NCBI RefSeq assembly: GCF_001509585.1
Contig: NZ_LNCI01000004.1
Span: forward strand, 372,001-436,000
From: Tropicimonas marinistellae
GTDB taxonomy: Bacteria; Pseudomonadota; Alphaproteobacteria; Rhodobacterales; Rhodobacteraceae
Direction: 5' to 3'
Length of the DNA stretch: 64,000 nucleotides
The notes beneath the pieces are model-generated. The model was given only the letters and a program-made list of their open reading frames with translations, did no database searches and was not told where the DNA came from. Position 1 is the stretch's first letter, and each line of letters begins with the position of its first letter. Shown piece after piece: positions 53,758 to 64,000 of the stretch. The position numbers were made by a program, and so were the translations under genes.

Positions 53758-54444
53758 TCACGCCTTGCGCGGACGTACCCCGTTGAGAAAAATCCTGATC
53801 GCACGATCCCGGCGCGCGTCTGTTTCCTCGGGCGTCCGGGGCAGGCTGTCAGGATCGAGCAAACGCGAGATCGTATTGCCGACCACCATGTCCACGAGAA
53901 GGTCCGAAACCGCCGGTATATCGTCCTGTTCGATCTCGATCTCGCCTGCCTCGACAGCCCGTCTAAGCTCCTCGCAGAGCAGAACTGCGACCTGCCCCGG
54001 CCCCTTTCGGCTCAGCCGACGGCCCAACTCGGGATAGCTTGGCACTGCCGCAATGACGGCGCGCAGCATCTCGATCACGAGCGAATTCGGATGTTTCCCG
54101 GGTGTGAACGTCAGAAGAATGCGCAGCCGTTCTTCCAACGAAGCGTCCCGCTCTTCCTGCCGAAGGGGGCGAAACAGCGTCTTGCTCATTCGTTTTAACC
54201 CGGCGCCCAGAAGCTCTTCGCGACTGCGGTAGAGCGCATAGAGCGTCCGCTTCGACATTCCAGCGCGTTTGGCGATATCCGCCATGGTGACATCTTCCAG
54301 TCCGTTCTCAGACAGAAGATCTATTGCGCAGTCGAGAACGAGCGCTTCGCGCTCGGCGGGGTCCATTTGCACAGGCCGTCCGCGCTTGCGCACGTTCTTT
54401 TCGTCCAATTCTGCTGAATTCTCAGTCACCAATGCCTCTCCCAT
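53758..54444 (-). CDS. TetR/AcrR family transcriptional regulator
   Basis: A 228-residue one-component regulator. The N-terminal helix-turn-helix is MADIAKRAGMSKRTLYALYRSREEL (about residues 54-78), preceded by a basic stretch KNVRKRGRPVQMDPAERE. The C-terminal ligand domain has a segment FTPGKHPNSLVIEMLRAVIA. It is divergent from the RND adaptor/permease genes across 123 bases, the usual arrangement for a local repressor of an efflux pump; that role is inferred. Confidence 0.92.
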   Translation of the reverse strand: MGEALVTENSAELDEKNVRKRGRPVQMDPAEREALVLDCAIDLLSENGLEDVTMADIAKRAGMSKRTLYALYRSREELLGAGLKRMSKTLFRPLRQEERDASLEERLRILLTFTPGKHPNSLVIEMLRAVIAAVPSYPELGRRLSRKGPGQVAVLLCEELRRAVEAGEIEIEQDDIPAVSDLLVDMVVGNTISRLLDPDSLPRTPEETDARRDRAIRIFLNGVRPRKA

Positions 54445-54567
54445 CGAGTCTCCCAGCGGAGATTACGCACTCGCAGCATAACCGATCTTTACAAAACCCG
54501 CCAGTTTCCTTAACGCCTCACTCTAATGACAAGCGCAAGACGCTGACCAGTCCTCCCGGAGCCCGAT

Positions 54568-55716
54568 ATGCCGATCTCGCGAATCCTCTTTCTCCTCACC
54601 CTGGCAATTGGCCTGGTACTGGGTGCGCCAATGGCCACAGCGCAGCAGCAAGGCGGCGAGCGGCCGCCGGCGCCGGTTGCGGTGGTGACACTGGAAGCCA
54701 GCGACGTGGTGCTTACCTCGACCCTCCCGGGGCGGGTCACCGCCTCCGGCGTCGCGGAAGTGCGCCCGCAAGTCAGCGGCATCGTGACCGAACGGCTTTT
54801 CGACGAGGGGAAGACGGTCGAAAAGGGCGCCGCTCTCTACCGCATCGACCCTGCCACCTACGAAGCCGCAAAGGCGGCGGCGGAGGCGAGCCTCGCACAA
54901 GCCGAAGCCCAACTCCGGGCTGCTCGGCGCGAGGAAGAAAGGCAGGACGAGCTGCGCGAGCGCAACGTGACCAGCCAACAGGTGCTGGACGACGCGATCT
55001 CGGCCAGGGACGCCGCCGAGGCGGCAGTAAAAGTCGCGGAAGCGCAGGTGCTGACCGCGACAATCGACCTCGACCGCACGACGATCAGCGCACCGATCTC
55101 CGGCAAGGTGGGGTTGAGCCAAACCACCCAGGGCGCGCTGGTGACTGCCGGGCAGACCTCCGCCCTGACCGTTATTCGGAAACTCGACCCCGTGTACGTT
55201 GACGTTACGCAATCGGCAGCCGAGATCCTGCAATGGCGTCGGTCCGGGCAACAATTGGCCGAACAGGAGCGTGCCCGGGTGTCCCTCCGGCTTGCCGACG
55301 GAGGACTCTACGATCACCAGGGGATCCTCGCCGCCGCCGAACCGCATGTGAACGAGCAGACCGGCGTGATTGTCCTGCGCCTCGAGTTCCCCAATCCGGA
55401 GTTGTTTCTGTTGCCTGGCATGTACGTACAGGTCGAACTGCCACAAGGGATCGTCCAGGGCGCAATCCTCGCCCCACAAGAGGGCGTGACACGCGACCGC
55501 CGTGGCAGGCCCATCGCGATGGTGGTGAATGCCGAGAACCAGGTCGAGACCCGGGAGCTGACAGTACAGCGCGACCTGGGCAACCAATGGGTCGTGACCG
55601 AGGGTCTCGCTGCGGGCGACCGCGTTATCGTCGCGGGACTCCAGAAGGTCGCTCCCGGCATGACCGTCGCCCCGGAAGAACGCAGCGATACCGAAACCGC
55701 CGCCGTCGGCAACTGA
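54568..55716 (+). CDS. RND efflux periplasmic adaptor subunit
   Basis: A 382-residue membrane-fusion protein (AcrA/MexA/MexE type). Cleavable signal peptide ending ATAQ (no lipobox cysteine), lipoyl/barrel-sandwich motifs [23 protein letters not shown] and [12 protein letters not shown], a helical hairpin between them, and a beta-barrel/membrane-proximal domain (NVNE-type segment [17 protein letters not shown]). It links the inner-membrane pump to an outer-membrane channel, which is not encoded nearby. 22 bases separate it from the permease. Confidence 0.94.
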   Translation: MPISRILFLLTLAIGLVLGAPMATAQQQGGERPPAPVAVVTLEASDVVLTSTLPGRVTASGVAEVRPQVSGIVTERLFDEGKTVEKGAALYRIDPATYEAAKAAAEASLAQAEAQLRAARREEERQDELRERNVTSQQVLDDAISARDAAEAAVKVAEAQVLTATIDLDRTTISAPISGKVGLSQTTQGALVTAGQTSALTVIRKLDPVYVDVTQSAAEILQWRRSGQQLAEQERARVSLRLADGGLYDHQGILAAAEPHVNEQTGVIVLRLEFPNPELFLLPGMYVQVELPQGIVQGAILAPQEGVTRDRRGRPIAMVVNAENQVETRELTVQRDLGNQWVVTEGLAAGDRVIVAGLQKVAPGMTVAPEERSDTETAAVGN

Positions 55717-55738
55717 ACACCACTTCCTGGAGTCCCAC

Positions 55739-58700
55739 ATGGCCCGTTTTTTCATCGACCGGCCCGTTTTCGCCTGGGTGATCTCGATTCTCATCATGGG
55801 CGTCGGCCTATTGTCGATCTTCTCGCTCCCGGTGGCACAGTATCCGCAGATCGCACCGCCTTCGGTGCGGATAAGCGCACAGTACCCGGGCGCTTCGGCC
55901 GAAACCGTCGCAAATACCGTGACACAGATCATCGAGCAGCAGATGACCGGGCTCGATGGCATGCGCTACATGTCGTCGTCGTCGACCTCGGCCGGTACGG
56001 CAAACATTACGCTGACGTTCGAGGCCGGCACCGACGCGGACGTTGCGCAGGTTCAGGTGCAGAACAAGCTTGCACAGGCGACGCCATTGCTTCCCGAAAC
56101 GGTTCAGCGGCTCGGGGTGCGCGTGGAGAAGGCGTCGTCGTCCTTTTTCATGGTAATCGCGCTGATTTCTGAAGACGGACGGCTCGATCAGGCAGACCTC
56201 GCCGACTACCTGAACTCGAACATGGTGGACGAGTTCTCCCGCATCGAAGGCGTGGGGGGCGCACAGGTGTTCGGCGCGCAATACGCCATGCGTATCTGGC
56301 TCGACCCGTCCAAGCTAGCGGCATTCGGGATGACGCCATCGGACGTCGTCAGCGCCGTCTCGGCGCAGAATGCCCAGATATCAGCGGGCGCCTTCGGCAG
56401 CTTGCCCGCACCCTCTGGCCAGCAACTCAACGCGACAATAACGGCGCAGTCGCTGCTCTCGACGCCTGAGGATTTCCGCAACATCGTGCTGCGGTCCGAA
56501 ACAGACGGCGGCCTCGTCCTGCTTCAGGATGTGGCGCGGGTCGAAATCGGCGCCGAGAACTATTCAAACATCGCCCGTTTCAACGGTCAGCCCGCCTCGG
56601 GCATGGCCCTCAACCTGGCCTCCGGGGCCAACGCGCTCGACACAGCCCAACGGGTCAAGGATCGCATCGAGGAATACAAGCAGTTCTTCCCCGAAGGTGT
56701 GAGCTATGTCGTTCCCTACGACACCACGCCCTTCATCGAGATCTCGATCCACGAAGTGCAGAAAACACTGTTCGAGGCAATTGCGCTCGTCTTCGTCGTG
56801 ATGCTGCTTTTCCTGCAGAATTTCCGCGCCACATTGATCCCGACTCTGGCGGTGCCGGTGGTGATCCTCGGGACCTTCGCAATCCTTTCGCTTGCCGGTT
56901 TCACGATCAACACGCTGACCATGCTTGCGATGGTGCTGGCCATCGGCCTGCTGGTCGACGATGCCATCGTCGTGGTCGAAAACGTCGAACGGATCATGGA
57001 AGAAGAAGGGCTCTCTCCGCGCGAGGCAACGCGCAAGTCCATGGGCCAGATCACCGGCGCTCTGATCGGTATCGCGCTGGTGCTGTCTGCCGTCTTTGTT
57101 CCGATGGCGTTCTTTGGCGGCTCGACCGGCGTGATATACCGGCAGTTCTCGATAACCATCGTTTCGGCGATGGGCTTGTCGGTACTGGTGGCGCTGACCC
57201 TGACACCCGCGCTCTGCGCGACCCTTCTCAAGAGCAAGGACGCCCACCACGCACGCCGCGGCCCGCTTGGCTGGTTCAACATCGGTTTCGAAAAGGTAAC
57301 GGGCGGCTACGCGGGAACGGTCGGCTACCTCATCCGGCGCCCATTTCGTGTCTTGGTGGTCTATGCCGCGCTTGGCTATGGCATGGTGTTCCTGTTCCAG
57401 AATACTCCCACGGGTTTTCTGCCCGATGAGGATCAGGGCATCCTGATGACACTGATTCAGGCTCCCACCGGAGCCACCGCCGAGCGCACGCAGGAGGTGG
57501 TCGAGCAGGTCGAGACCTATTTCAATGCGGCCGAGGCCGAGAATGTGCAATCGACGTTCGGTGTCGTCGGTTTCAGTTTCGCCGGCCAGGGCCAGAACAT
57601 GGGTCTTGCCTTCGTCCGAATGAAGGATTGGGAGGAGCGCCTATCCCCCGCTCAATCGGTGCAGGCGGTGGCAGGCCGCGCCTTCCCCGCCTTCATGGGT
57701 ATCCGCGATGCGATGGTCTTTCCCATCGTGCCGCCGTCGGTCATCGAACTGGGCAACGTCTCCGGCTTCGATTTCTACCTCCAGGCGCAGGGCGGCCAGA
57801 CGCACGAGCAGATCCTCACCGCGCGCAATCAACTCCTCGGGATGGCCACGCAGAGCCCGCTGATTGCCTCGATCCGGCCGTCGGGGCTGGAAGATGCGGC
57901 GCAATTCAAGCTCGATATCGACTGGCGCGCCGCCGGAGCGGTGGGTGTCACGCCTGCCAATGTCGGCACCACGCTCAACATTGCCTGGGCGGGGTCATAC
58001 GTGAACGACTTCGTCGACAACGGCCGGATCAAGCGCGTCTATGTTCAGGGGGAACCCGATAGCCGGGCAACCCCCTCCGACCTGCAGAAATGGCGGGTCC
58101 GGAATTCCGGCGGCGATCTCGTGCCTTTTGCCAACTTCACCCGTGAAAGCTGGGAATACGGACCGCAGGGGCTCAACCGCTACAATGGCGTGCCGGCAAT
58201 GCAGATCCAGGGCACACCCGCGCCCGGTGTGACCACCGGCGAGGCCATCGCCGAGATCGAACGGCTCGTGGCTCAATTGCCCCCTGGTTACAGCGTCGCG
58301 TGGACCGGCCTCTCGCTGGAGGAGCTGGAATCCGGCGGCTCCGCGCCCATGCTCTACGCCCTCTCGCTGGCAGCGATCTTCCTGTGCCTCGCCGCCCTTT
58401 ACGAAAGCTGGGCAATCCCGTTCTCGGTCATGCTGGCCATGCCGATCGGTGTGCTCGGAACGATGGGAGCCGCCTATTGGTTCGGCTTCGAGAACGGCGT
58501 ATTCTTCCAGGTCGGTCTGCTCACGGTGATCGGCCTGACCGGCAAGAACGCCATCCTGATCGTTGAGTTCGCGCGCGAGCGGTTCGAAGCGGGCGAAGAC
58601 CTCTACACCGCCGTCAAGGAGGCGGCACGCCAGCGTTTCCGCCCGATCATCATGACATCCCTGGCCTTCTCGCTTGGCGTGTTGCCGCTGGTGCTGTCCA

Positions 58701-58882
58701 CCGGCGCGGGCGCCGGCGGGCGCACCGCGGTCGGCTCCGCGGTGTTGGGTGGGACGATCACCGGCACGGTTCTGGGTGTCCTGTTCGTTCCGCTCTTCTT
58801 CGTGATCGTCGCGCGGGCGTTCAGCGGAAAACGTGTGAAGTCGCAATCGGAAACAGCGTCGGGCAAACCCGTGGCCAGCTGA
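55739..58882 (+). CDS. RND multidrug efflux permease (HAE1, AcrB/MexB type)
   Basis: A 1047-residue, 12-helix proton-driven drug exporter. N-terminus [20 protein letters not shown] is typical. Proton-relay residues Asp407 and Asp408 in [13 protein letters not shown] are at the same numbers as in E. coli AcrB, and Lys936 in [12 protein letters not shown] completes the set. Two large periplasmic loops are present and the protein is full length. A GGAGTCCCAC site precedes the ATG. Together with the adaptor it forms a bipartite operon controlled presumably by the divergent TetR; exported drugs cannot be predicted. Confidence 0.96.
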   Translation: MARFFIDRPVFAWVISILIMGVGLLSIFSLPVAQYPQIAPPSVRISAQYPGASAETVANTVTQIIEQQMTGLDGMRYMSSSSTSAGTANITLTFEAGTDADVAQVQVQNKLAQATPLLPETVQRLGVRVEKASSSFFMVIALISEDGRLDQADLADYLNSNMVDEFSRIEGVGGAQVFGAQYAMRIWLDPSKLAAFGMTPSDVVSAVSAQNAQISAGAFGSLPAPSGQQLNATITAQSLLSTPEDFRNIVLRSETDGGLVLLQDVARVEIGAENYSNIARFNGQPASGMALNLASGANALDTAQRVKDRIEEYKQFFPEGVSYVVPYDTTPFIEISIHEVQKTLFEAIALVFVVMLLFLQNFRATLIPTLAVPVVILGTFAILSLAGFTINTLTMLAMVLAIGLLVDDAIVVVENVERIMEEEGLSPREATRKSMGQITGALIGIALVLSAVFVPMAFFGGSTGVIYRQFSITIVSAMGLSVLVALTLTPALCATLLKSKDAHHARRGPLGWFNIGFEKVTGGYAGTVGYLIRRPFRVLVVYAALGYGMVFLFQNTPTGFLPDEDQGILMTLIQAPTGATAERTQEVVEQVETYFNAAEAENVQSTFGVVGFSFAGQGQNMGLAFVRMKDWEERLSPAQSVQAVAGRAFPAFMGIRDAMVFPIVPPSVIELGNVSGFDFYLQAQGGQTHEQILTARNQLLGMATQSPLIASIRPSGLEDAAQFKLDIDWRAAGAVGVTPANVGTTLNIAWAGSYVNDFVDNGRIKRVYVQGEPDSRATPSDLQKWRVRNSGGDLVPFANFTRESWEYGPQGLNRYNGVPAMQIQGTPAPGVTTGEAIAEIERLVAQLPPGYSVAWTGLSLEELESGGSAPMLYALSLAAIFLCLAALYESWAIPFSVMLAMPIGVLGTMGAAYWFGFENGVFFQVGLLTVIGLTGKNAILIVEFARERFEAGEDLYTAVKEAARQRFRPIIMTSLAFSLGVLPLVLSTGAGAGGRTAVGSAVLGGTITGTVLGVLFVPLFFVIVARAFSGKRVKSQSETASGKPVAS

Positions 58883-59297
58883 CTGGCTGACTTGCCAGAC
58901 CTACCGAAGCGGTCCGATCCTCCGACGCCGGGGTTCCCCGTTCGCGCATCCCGCGGATCGGACCGCATCGCCCTCAGCGATTGCGCCAGAGGATGCTGGC
59001 TTCCACGAGCCCGCAGTTTGCTCTGGATGGAAGCCAGCATCAGCGGTGCGCCGAACAGTGTTTCGGCTGAAACGATCCCACGACCAATCCAGAGCCTCAC
59101 TGCGACGGCAAAGAGGCCGGTTTGAAGAGATGTGTCGGTGCTGGCACCCTGTCGGTAACGCTTGCCGGGAGTTGGCTGCGCGAAAATCAGGTAACGCGCC
59201 TCTACCGGTTGTTTCTCACCGTGTCCGCGGCCCGGGCGGTATCCATGTGCCTGTCGTTGCCGTCCCCGCGATCCGGCCCTCTCCGCGCGCGCCTCGC
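58883..59297. other. Gene-free stretch after the RND permease, with hairpins
   Basis: No credible gene. It holds a long inverted repeat at 58992-59041 and CCGCGCGCG-CCT-CGCGCGCGG at 59283-59303, the latter overlapping a dispersed repeat. Either could end convergent transcripts of the RND operon and accA, though neither has a T tract. Confidence 0.4.
58992..59041. repeat. 14-bp perfect inverted repeat with 22-base loop
   Basis: GATGCTGGCTTCCA at 58992-59005 and its exact complement TGGAAGCCAGCATC at 59028-59041, 110 bases after the permease stop. It may be a terminator-like hairpin or the relic of an element. Confidence 0.6.
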
Positions 59298-59359
59298 GCG
59301 CGGCCCGGCCCAACGGGAGGAGGCGCATCTACGATGCGGCGACGACGGGCGGGAGCTCC
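59298..59359. repeat. Dispersed GC-rich intergenic repeat, copy 2
   Basis: Shares GCGCGGCCCGGCCCAAC and GGGCGGGAG-N-TCC, at nearly identical spacing, with 8068-8128. It ends 2 bases from the accA stop codon. Confidence 0.55.
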
Positions 59360-59361
59360 GC

Positions 59362-60321
59362 TTAAGCGGCGATGCCGGCGGACCCCATGTCGAGGTACTT
59401 CTTTCGGCGTTGCGCGATCAGCGCCGCCCGGTCCATGCCGTCGAACTCCGACAGCATCCCTGAAATCGCCGATCCGACGTTTTCGCACGTCTGGGGCCGG
59501 TTACGATGCGCCCCACCTTTCGGCTCCGGGATCACCCGGTCGGTCACACCGAGTTGTAGCAGATCCTGCGCCGTGAGCTTCAGCGCTTCGGCCGCCTCGC
59601 GCATTTTTTCCGCGTCCTTCCAAAGGATCGACGCACAGCCCTCCGGCGAGATCACCGAGTAGACCGAATGCTCCAGCATCGCCAGGGAATTTGCCGTCGC
59701 GAAAGCGACCGCGCCACCGGAGCCCCCCTCGCCGATGATCACGGAGACCAGAGGCACACCAAGGTTCAGGCAGGCCTGCGTTGACCGTGCGATCGCCTCC
59801 GACTGCCCCCGCTCCTCGGCGCCCTTGCCGGGATAGGCACCGGGCGTATCGACAAGGCTCACCACCGGAAGGCCGAACTTGTCGGCCATCTGCATCAGAC
59901 GGATCGCCTTTCGATAGCCCTCCGGGCGCGCCATGCCGAAATTGTGCGCAATCCGGCTCGTGGTATCGCTGCCCTTCTCATGCCCGATCACCATGACCGG
60001 CCGGTCGCCAAATCGCGCCAAACCGCCCATCACGGCGTGATCGTCGGCGAAGTTCCGGTCGCCGGCCAAGGGCGTGTACTCGGTGAAAAGCGCCTCGATG
60101 TAATCCCGGCAATGCGGGCGGTCGGCATGGCGGGCAACCTGGCACTTCTGCCAGCGGCTCAGTTTGCCGTAGAGATCCCCCAGCATCGCCTCGGCCTTGG
60201 CATCCAGCGCGGCCACCGCAGCCTCAACATCCATCTCCTCGTTCGCCCGCGCCATCGCGCGGAGTTCCTCGGCCTTGCCCTCGATTTCGGCCAGAGGCTT
60301 TTCGAACTCCAGATAGTTCAT
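59362..60321 (-). CDS. accA: Acetyl-CoA carboxylase carboxyltransferase subunit alpha
   Basis: A 319-residue subunit that, with AccD, transfers CO2 from biotin to acetyl-CoA for fatty acid synthesis. Signatures: [20 protein letters not shown] at the N-terminus, [50 protein letters not shown] and [15 protein letters not shown]. Length normal. AGGGAGCC precedes ATG 60321. Divergent from the AraC-type regulator; accD is not in the window. Confidence 0.98.
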   Translation of the reverse strand: MNYLEFEKPLAEIEGKAEELRAMARANEEMDVEAAVAALDAKAEAMLGDLYGKLSRWQKCQVARHADRPHCRDYIEALFTEYTPLAGDRNFADDHAVMGGLARFGDRPVMVIGHEKGSDTTSRIAHNFGMARPEGYRKAIRLMQMADKFGLPVVSLVDTPGAYPGKGAEERGQSEAIARSTQACLNLGVPLVSVIIGEGGSGGAVAFATANSLAMLEHSVYSVISPEGCASILWKDAEKMREAAEALKLTAQDLLQLGVTDRVIPEPKGGAHRNRPQTCENVGSAISGMLSEFDGMDRAALIAQRRKKYLDMGSAGIAA

Positions 60322-60451
60322 TTGGAGGCTCCCTTTCTGCTCGCACCCATATGCGTGCGAGGCGCGGGATTTGCAACCGAGGCGGCATTTCGCAAGACAT
60401 GCTAATCGACGTCGTGTCAGCCTCGACTGGCGAATTGAAGGCAGACCGGCG

Positions 60452-61288
60452 ATGGCGAACCACTACGAAAAACGCATACTGCGCGTTCTCGAGCACATGC
60501 ACACGAACCCAGCGGGCGATCTCTCACTGGATGCGCTGGCAGAAGTGGCCGCCATGTCCCGCTTTCATTGGCACCGGGTGTTCCGGACCATGACCGGCGA
60601 AACCTGCGCCCAGGCGGTCCGCCGGATTCGCATGCACCGCGCCGCATGTTGGCTGGTGCAGACTGACTGGCCGATTCCCGAGGTTGCGCGCCGGTGCGGC
60701 TATCCGGGCCTTACCAGCTTCTCCCGCACGTTCCGCGCAGCCTTTGGCGTCCCGCCGGGCCAATTCCGCCAAAACGGCAGCCTGCGGCTGCCTCCCGTCC
60801 CCCGCAAGTCCGGAGATCCCATCATGTTCGACATCGACGTCACCACGCACCCTGCACAGCGCCTTGCTGCGATTGCGCACACCGGTCCCTATGTTGAGAT
60901 CGGGCGCGCCTTTGAAACGCTCTCCGCGCTCTGCACCTCCCGCAACCTGTGGCCCCAGGTGCGGGCATTGCTCGGCATCTACTATCACGACCCCGACAGC
61001 ACACCCGCCGAAGAGCTTCGCAGCCACGCCGCCGTCGCGCTGGCCCCGGGTACCGAGATCGGCGATGTATTCGAGGAACTGGTGACCGAGGCCGGCAAGG
61101 TCGCCGTGCTGCGCTTCAAGGGTCCCTATTCCGGCCTCAAGCCGGCCTATGACTACCTCTATGGCACCTGGCTGCCGCAATCAGGCGAGGAGCCGCGCAA
61201 TGCGCCCTGCTACGAGATCTATCTCAACACCCCGCAGGACACAGCGCCAGAAGATCTTGTGACGGAGATCTGCTTGCCGCTGAAGTAA
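60452..61288 (+). CDS. AraC-type regulator with GyrI-like ligand domain
   Basis: A 278-residue protein combining an N-terminal AraC helix-turn-helix pair ([19 protein letters not shown] and [20 protein letters not shown], residues ~25-105) with a C-terminal GyrI-like/effector-binding domain ([17 protein letters not shown] to the end). This Rob/TipAL-like order suggests a small-molecule sensor that activates its targets. ATG 60452 is used because the residues before it are not family-like. No obvious target operon adjoins it. Confidence 0.9.
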   Translation: MANHYEKRILRVLEHMHTNPAGDLSLDALAEVAAMSRFHWHRVFRTMTGETCAQAVRRIRMHRAACWLVQTDWPIPEVARRCGYPGLTSFSRTFRAAFGVPPGQFRQNGSLRLPPVPRKSGDPIMFDIDVTTHPAQRLAAIAHTGPYVEIGRAFETLSALCTSRNLWPQVRALLGIYYHDPDSTPAEELRSHAAVALAPGTEIGDVFEELVTEAGKVAVLRFKGPYSGLKPAYDYLYGTWLPQSGEEPRNAPCYEIYLNTPQDTAPEDLVTEICLPLK

Positions 61289-61373
61289 TACGGGATAGAG
61301 GTCCGAGCCGCTGCGTGAGGTCCGCTCGCACAGTGGCTCGGGCATGTGAAACGCAGCTTGGAGGCGCCGGCCC

Positions 61374-62330
61374 TTATCCCGCGAGCAACTCCGCCTGTTT
61401 CACGATAACCTCCGCCTGCTTGATCGAAGCGATATCCACCAGCCGGCCCTTGTAAACCGTGGCGCCCGCACCCTCCGCCTTGGCCTTCTCCATTGCAGCA
61501 AGGATCTCACGTGCCTCGGATACCGCCGCATCCGACGGGGTAAAGACCTCGTTGGCCAGCGCCACCTGCTTGGGGTGGATCGCCCATTTCCCGACCATGC
61601 CGAGAGTCGCGGAGCGTTTCGCCTGCGCGACGAACCCCTCGTCGTCCGAGAAATCGCCGAATGGCCCATCCACCGGCAGCACACCATGCGTGCGACACGC
61701 CGCGACAATCGCCGCCTGTGCCCAGTGCCAGGGATCCGACCAATGCTTCACGCCCTCGCGGATCATGTAGTAATCCTCCTGCGTGCCGCCGATGCCGGTG
61801 GTCTGCATCCCCATCGACGCCGCAAAATCGGCCGCACCAAGGCTCATCGCCTCCATGCGTGGCGAGGCCGCGGCGATTTCCTCCACATGGGCGATGCCTG
61901 CCGCACTCTCGATGATCACTTCGAAACTGATCGGCTTCGTACGGCCTTTGGCGCTCTCGATCGCCGTCACCAGCGCATCCACCGCGTAGATATCGCCGGC
62001 ACAACCGGCCTTGGGGATCATGATCTGATCCAGCCGGTCGCTGGCATTTTCCAGCAGGTCAACCACGTCACGATACCAATACGGTGTATCGAGCCCGTTG
62101 ATCCGCACGGAGAGCGTCTTGGAGCCCCAATCCACATCGCCGATGGCCTGGATAATGTTCTTGCGCGCCTCCGGCTTATCGTCCGGCGCCACGCTGTCCT
62201 CCAGATCCAAGTTGATCACGTCGGCCGCGCTTGCCGCCATCTTCTCGAAGATCGCCGGACGGGAGCCAGGACCGAAGAGTTGGCAACGGTTCGGACGGGC
62301 GGGTGCGGCGGGCTGGATGCGGAAACTCAT
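61374..62330 (-). CDS. mcl1: L-malyl-CoA/beta-methylmalyl-CoA lyase
   Basis: A 318-residue HpcH/HpaI-superfamily lyase. The start MSFRIQPAAPARPNRCQLFG, the metal/substrate motifs VINLDLEDSV and DAIVD-type IMIPKAGCAGDIYAVDAL, FEVIIESAAGIAHVEEI and SLGAADFAASMGMQT, and the length equal that of Rhodobacter Mcl1. It splits malyl-CoA into acetyl-CoA and glyoxylate, and beta-methylmalyl-CoA into propionyl-CoA and glyoxylate, in the ethylmalonyl-CoA pathway of acetate assimilation. GGAGAGAGAC precedes ATG 62330. No other pathway genes lie in the window. Confidence 0.92.
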   Translation of the reverse strand: MSFRIQPAAPARPNRCQLFGPGSRPAIFEKMAASAADVINLDLEDSVAPDDKPEARKNIIQAIGDVDWGSKTLSVRINGLDTPYWYRDVVDLLENASDRLDQIMIPKAGCAGDIYAVDALVTAIESAKGRTKPISFEVIIESAAGIAHVEEIAAASPRMEAMSLGAADFAASMGMQTTGIGGTQEDYYMIREGVKHWSDPWHWAQAAIVAACRTHGVLPVDGPFGDFSDDEGFVAQAKRSATLGMVGKWAIHPKQVALANEVFTPSDAAVSEAREILAAMEKAKAEGAGATVYKGRLVDIASIKQAEVIVKQAELLAG

Positions 62331-62492
62331 GTCTCTCTCCGGCAATGATATTACTCTCTGGGTCCTCGTCGAGATAGATTATTGCCCACCCACTGACAAG
62401 GACTTTTCGCACCGGCAGCATTATCCTGCGGCACCGCAGAGATTCACCTCCCGAAGCGGTCCGAACGCATCCTTAGGCCAAAACAGACGGTG

Positions 62493-63527
62493 CTAGTTTT
62501 CGGCGCCGTTGTCTCCGGCGCGGGGAATGAATTCCCGGAATGTGTCGTCAAGCCAGAAACGGCCGGCATCGACGCTGGCCACGTAGCTGGCGAGCGAATC
62601 TGCCGTTTCCGGTACGGCCGCCACGATTCGCTCGGACCTCGTGTAGACAAGCGCCGCGAAGCCGAAGATCAGAAAGGCGACGCCGAGCCCGATACGCATT
62701 CCGCGTCTGCGGCGTTGTCGCATGCGCGGATCGTCTGCTCGAACGGGCACCGTTTCGGCATCGCCCGGTTCGAGTGTCGAGGTGATCTGTTCCACATCGG
62801 GCAGACGCTCGCGCCGCGAAGAAGACCGCAGTACCTTCTGCAGCTGCGGATCGTCCTCGGGGGGCTGCCCCGCTTCCTCCACATCCGCACCTGCCACGGC
62901 ATAATCGGCCGTTCCACGCTTCGCTGCATGGTCCGGCGTGGGAACACCGAGATCCGGCTGGAATTCCGGTAGTCCGGATTCCGCCCTGCGGGCGTCCTGT
63001 TCTCGCTCGGCCTCTTCCCGAAGTACGGAAAGCACGCTCTCGTCCACCTGTTGGCGTCGCGGCATTCCCATACCGGCGAGGTCCGGCTCGGCATCGCGCG
63101 CGAGCGCGGACGGCGCTTCGGCGTCGCCACCCACCTGCGAGTCGTCCGTCGGCCCCGACGCGACCGGCATGTCGGACTCGGCCGCCAAACCGGGCGAGGC
63201 GCCAGCGGGTTCTTCGTCAGAAATGTCGTCAGCGATGCCTTCGACGTCCGTGGCGTCACTCTCGCTGCTCTCAACGGCCCGTACAGTGTCTTCCTCGTCA
63301 ACGGCATCTGGTACAGGATCGGGTTTCGGCGGCGACTGTGGCGCTGCCACGGGCGCGGCCCCCGGCGATTCCCAGGAAAGCTCCTCGGAGAGTTCGGGAT
63401 CGAAATCCGGATGTTTCTGAAACCAGCTGTTTCCGCAATTGGAGCATTGGACGTCGCGCCCCGTCTCGGGGATCACCCGGTCGTCGACCGCGTATTGCGC
63501 CCCGCAATTTGGACAGATCAGCCTCAT
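62493..63527 (-). CDS. Zinc-ribbon (MJ0042-type) protein with C-terminal membrane helix
   Basis: A 344-residue protein. It begins MRLICPNCGAQYAVDDRVIP with two CxxC knuckles (CPNC and CSNC, residues 5-31) forming the MJ0042-type zinc ribbon. A long acidic, Pro/Ala-rich, probably disordered region follows (residues ~45-265). One transmembrane helix near the end (GLGVAFLIFGFAALVYT) precedes a ~45-residue C-terminal tail. Function unknown. Divergent from ftsE across 237 bases, an arrangement I associate with Rhodobacterales. Confidence 0.88.
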   Translation of the reverse strand: MRLICPNCGAQYAVDDRVIPETGRDVQCSNCGNSWFQKHPDFDPELSEELSWESPGAAPVAAPQSPPKPDPVPDAVDEEDTVRAVESSESDATDVEGIADDISDEEPAGASPGLAAESDMPVASGPTDDSQVGGDAEAPSALARDAEPDLAGMGMPRRQQVDESVLSVLREEAEREQDARRAESGLPEFQPDLGVPTPDHAAKRGTADYAVAGADVEEAGQPPEDDPQLQKVLRSSSRRERLPDVEQITSTLEPGDAETVPVRADDPRMRQRRRRGMRIGLGVAFLIFGFAALVYTRSERIVAAVPETADSLASYVASVDAGRFWLDDTFREFIPRAGDNGAEN

Positions 63528-63764
63528 GACGTCCTCTCGACCCGGGCGTCCGATCGCCCGTTGCTCTTTTGATTTCGCGCATTTGTACCAGCGGCAAATG
63601 GAATCTCAAAGAGCCGCCGGCATTTTTGCGAGCCCAGTGAGGAACCCGTAGCACGTCTGCAGGCATCGAGGCCGAAATCCGGGTCTTTCGGACGGTGTTC
63701 ACCGCGATCCGGCACTTCCCGTTGAAACCCGGTGCTGGCTCGGGCAGAACGGGCGCCACATGGC

Positions 63765-64000
63765 ATGGACACCCCGCACGTGATCGAGCTTCAGAACGTC
63801 GCCTATTCCTACGGCAGCGATGCCCTTCTGTCCGATGTGACCCTGCATCTGGCCCCGGGCTCCTTCCACTTTCTGACCGGGCCTTCGGGCGCGGGAAAAT
63901 CCACCCTCCTCAAACTCTGCTACATGGAACTGATGCCATCGGCGGGTCAGATGACCGTGTTCGGCCGCGAAGTGTCCGACCTGCGGCGCGACGATATCGC
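63765..64000 (+). CDS. ftsE: Cell division ATP-binding protein FtsE (N-terminal part)
   Basis: The frame runs off the right edge; about 78 residues are visible. MDTPHVIELQNVAYSYGSD is followed by the Walker A motif TGPSGAGKSTLLKLCY, typical of FtsE, the ATPase of the FtsEX complex that drives peptidoglycan hydrolase activation at the septum. ATG 63765 is taken as start; GTG 63780 is possible, since many relatives begin at IELQNV. The companion ftsX is outside the window. Confidence 0.88.
   Translation, partial: MDTPHVIELQNVAYSYGSDALLSDVTLHLAPGSFHFLTGPSGAGKSTLLKLCYMELMPSAGQMTVFGREVSDLRRDDI

Noticed and set aside
56564-57550. A 328-codon minus-strand frame inside the RND permease
   Set aside because: Antisense shadow with His/Asp/Arg-rich translation; the permease is full length.
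58603-59328. Minus-strand frame extending from the permease end into the intergenic region
   Set aside because: No start with a ribosome site and no recognisable domain; part is antisense to the permease.

Overview
The window is GC-rich chromosomal DNA from an alphaproteobacterium, most likely a Rhodobacterales (Roseobacter/Rhodobacter-type) species. The assignment rests on several local gene orders typical of that group (rsfS-rlmH-gpmI-envC-ctpA; hupTUV-hypF-hupSLC-hupDFGHJK-hypAB-hupR-hypCDE; a zinc-ribbon gene divergent from ftsE), on a malyl-CoA lyase of Mcl1 type, on a Hint-domain protein, and on intergenic repeats with the core GACAGAAGAAG. No phage, insertion sequence, CRISPR array or toxin-antitoxin module was recognised.

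Layout. 1-3.8 kb: start of a YbjN-family gene, then a lone FAD aromatic hydroxylase of the 3-hydroxybenzoate 4-monooxygenase type, flanked by gene-poor DNA. 3.8-9.3 kb (minus strand): rsfS-rlmH-gpmI-envC-ctpA. 9.4-10.8 kb: an MscS channel. 11-18.5 kb: leucine biosynthesis genes leuC, leuD and leuB, interspersed with an HdeD-family membrane protein, a HupE/UreJ-like membrane protein, an unknown membrane protein and an endonuclease/exonuclease/phosphatase-fold protein. 18.7-19.8 kb: an EamA transporter and tRNA-Pro(CGG).

19.9-39.3 kb holds the main system, a complete membrane-bound uptake [NiFe]-hydrogenase locus on the plus strand. HupT (kinase) with HupUV (H2 sensor) and HupR (response regulator) form the regulatory arm. 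HupS-HupL-HupC are the enzyme and its cytochrome b anchor. HupD, F, G, H, J and K with HypA-F insert the NiFe(CN)2CO centre. HupS has the six-cysteine proximal-cluster pattern of O2-tolerant group 1d enzymes. HupR has lost GAFTGA and the Walker B acidic pair. A 70-residue gene of unknown function sits between hupL and hupC.

39.6-50.4 kb is housekeeping DNA: an ASCH protein, pheS, a SulP transporter without STAS, the Hint protein, rplT-rpmI, an integral-membrane alpha/beta hydrolase, pyk, an N-formylglutamate amidohydrolase and a DUF1244 protein. 50.5-53.4 kb (minus strand) is dgcN-dgcA-dat, which reads as a D-glutamate/D-amino acid catabolic operon. 53.8-58.9 kb is a TetR regulator divergent from an RND adaptor/permease pair. 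59.4-64 kb carries accA, an AraC/GyrI-type regulator, malyl-CoA lyase, a zinc-ribbon protein and the start of ftsE.

No wholly novel system is claimed. The items most worth a second look are the small hupL-hupC gene, the altered HupR, the dgcN-dgcA-dat operon, and two families of dispersed intergenic repeats.
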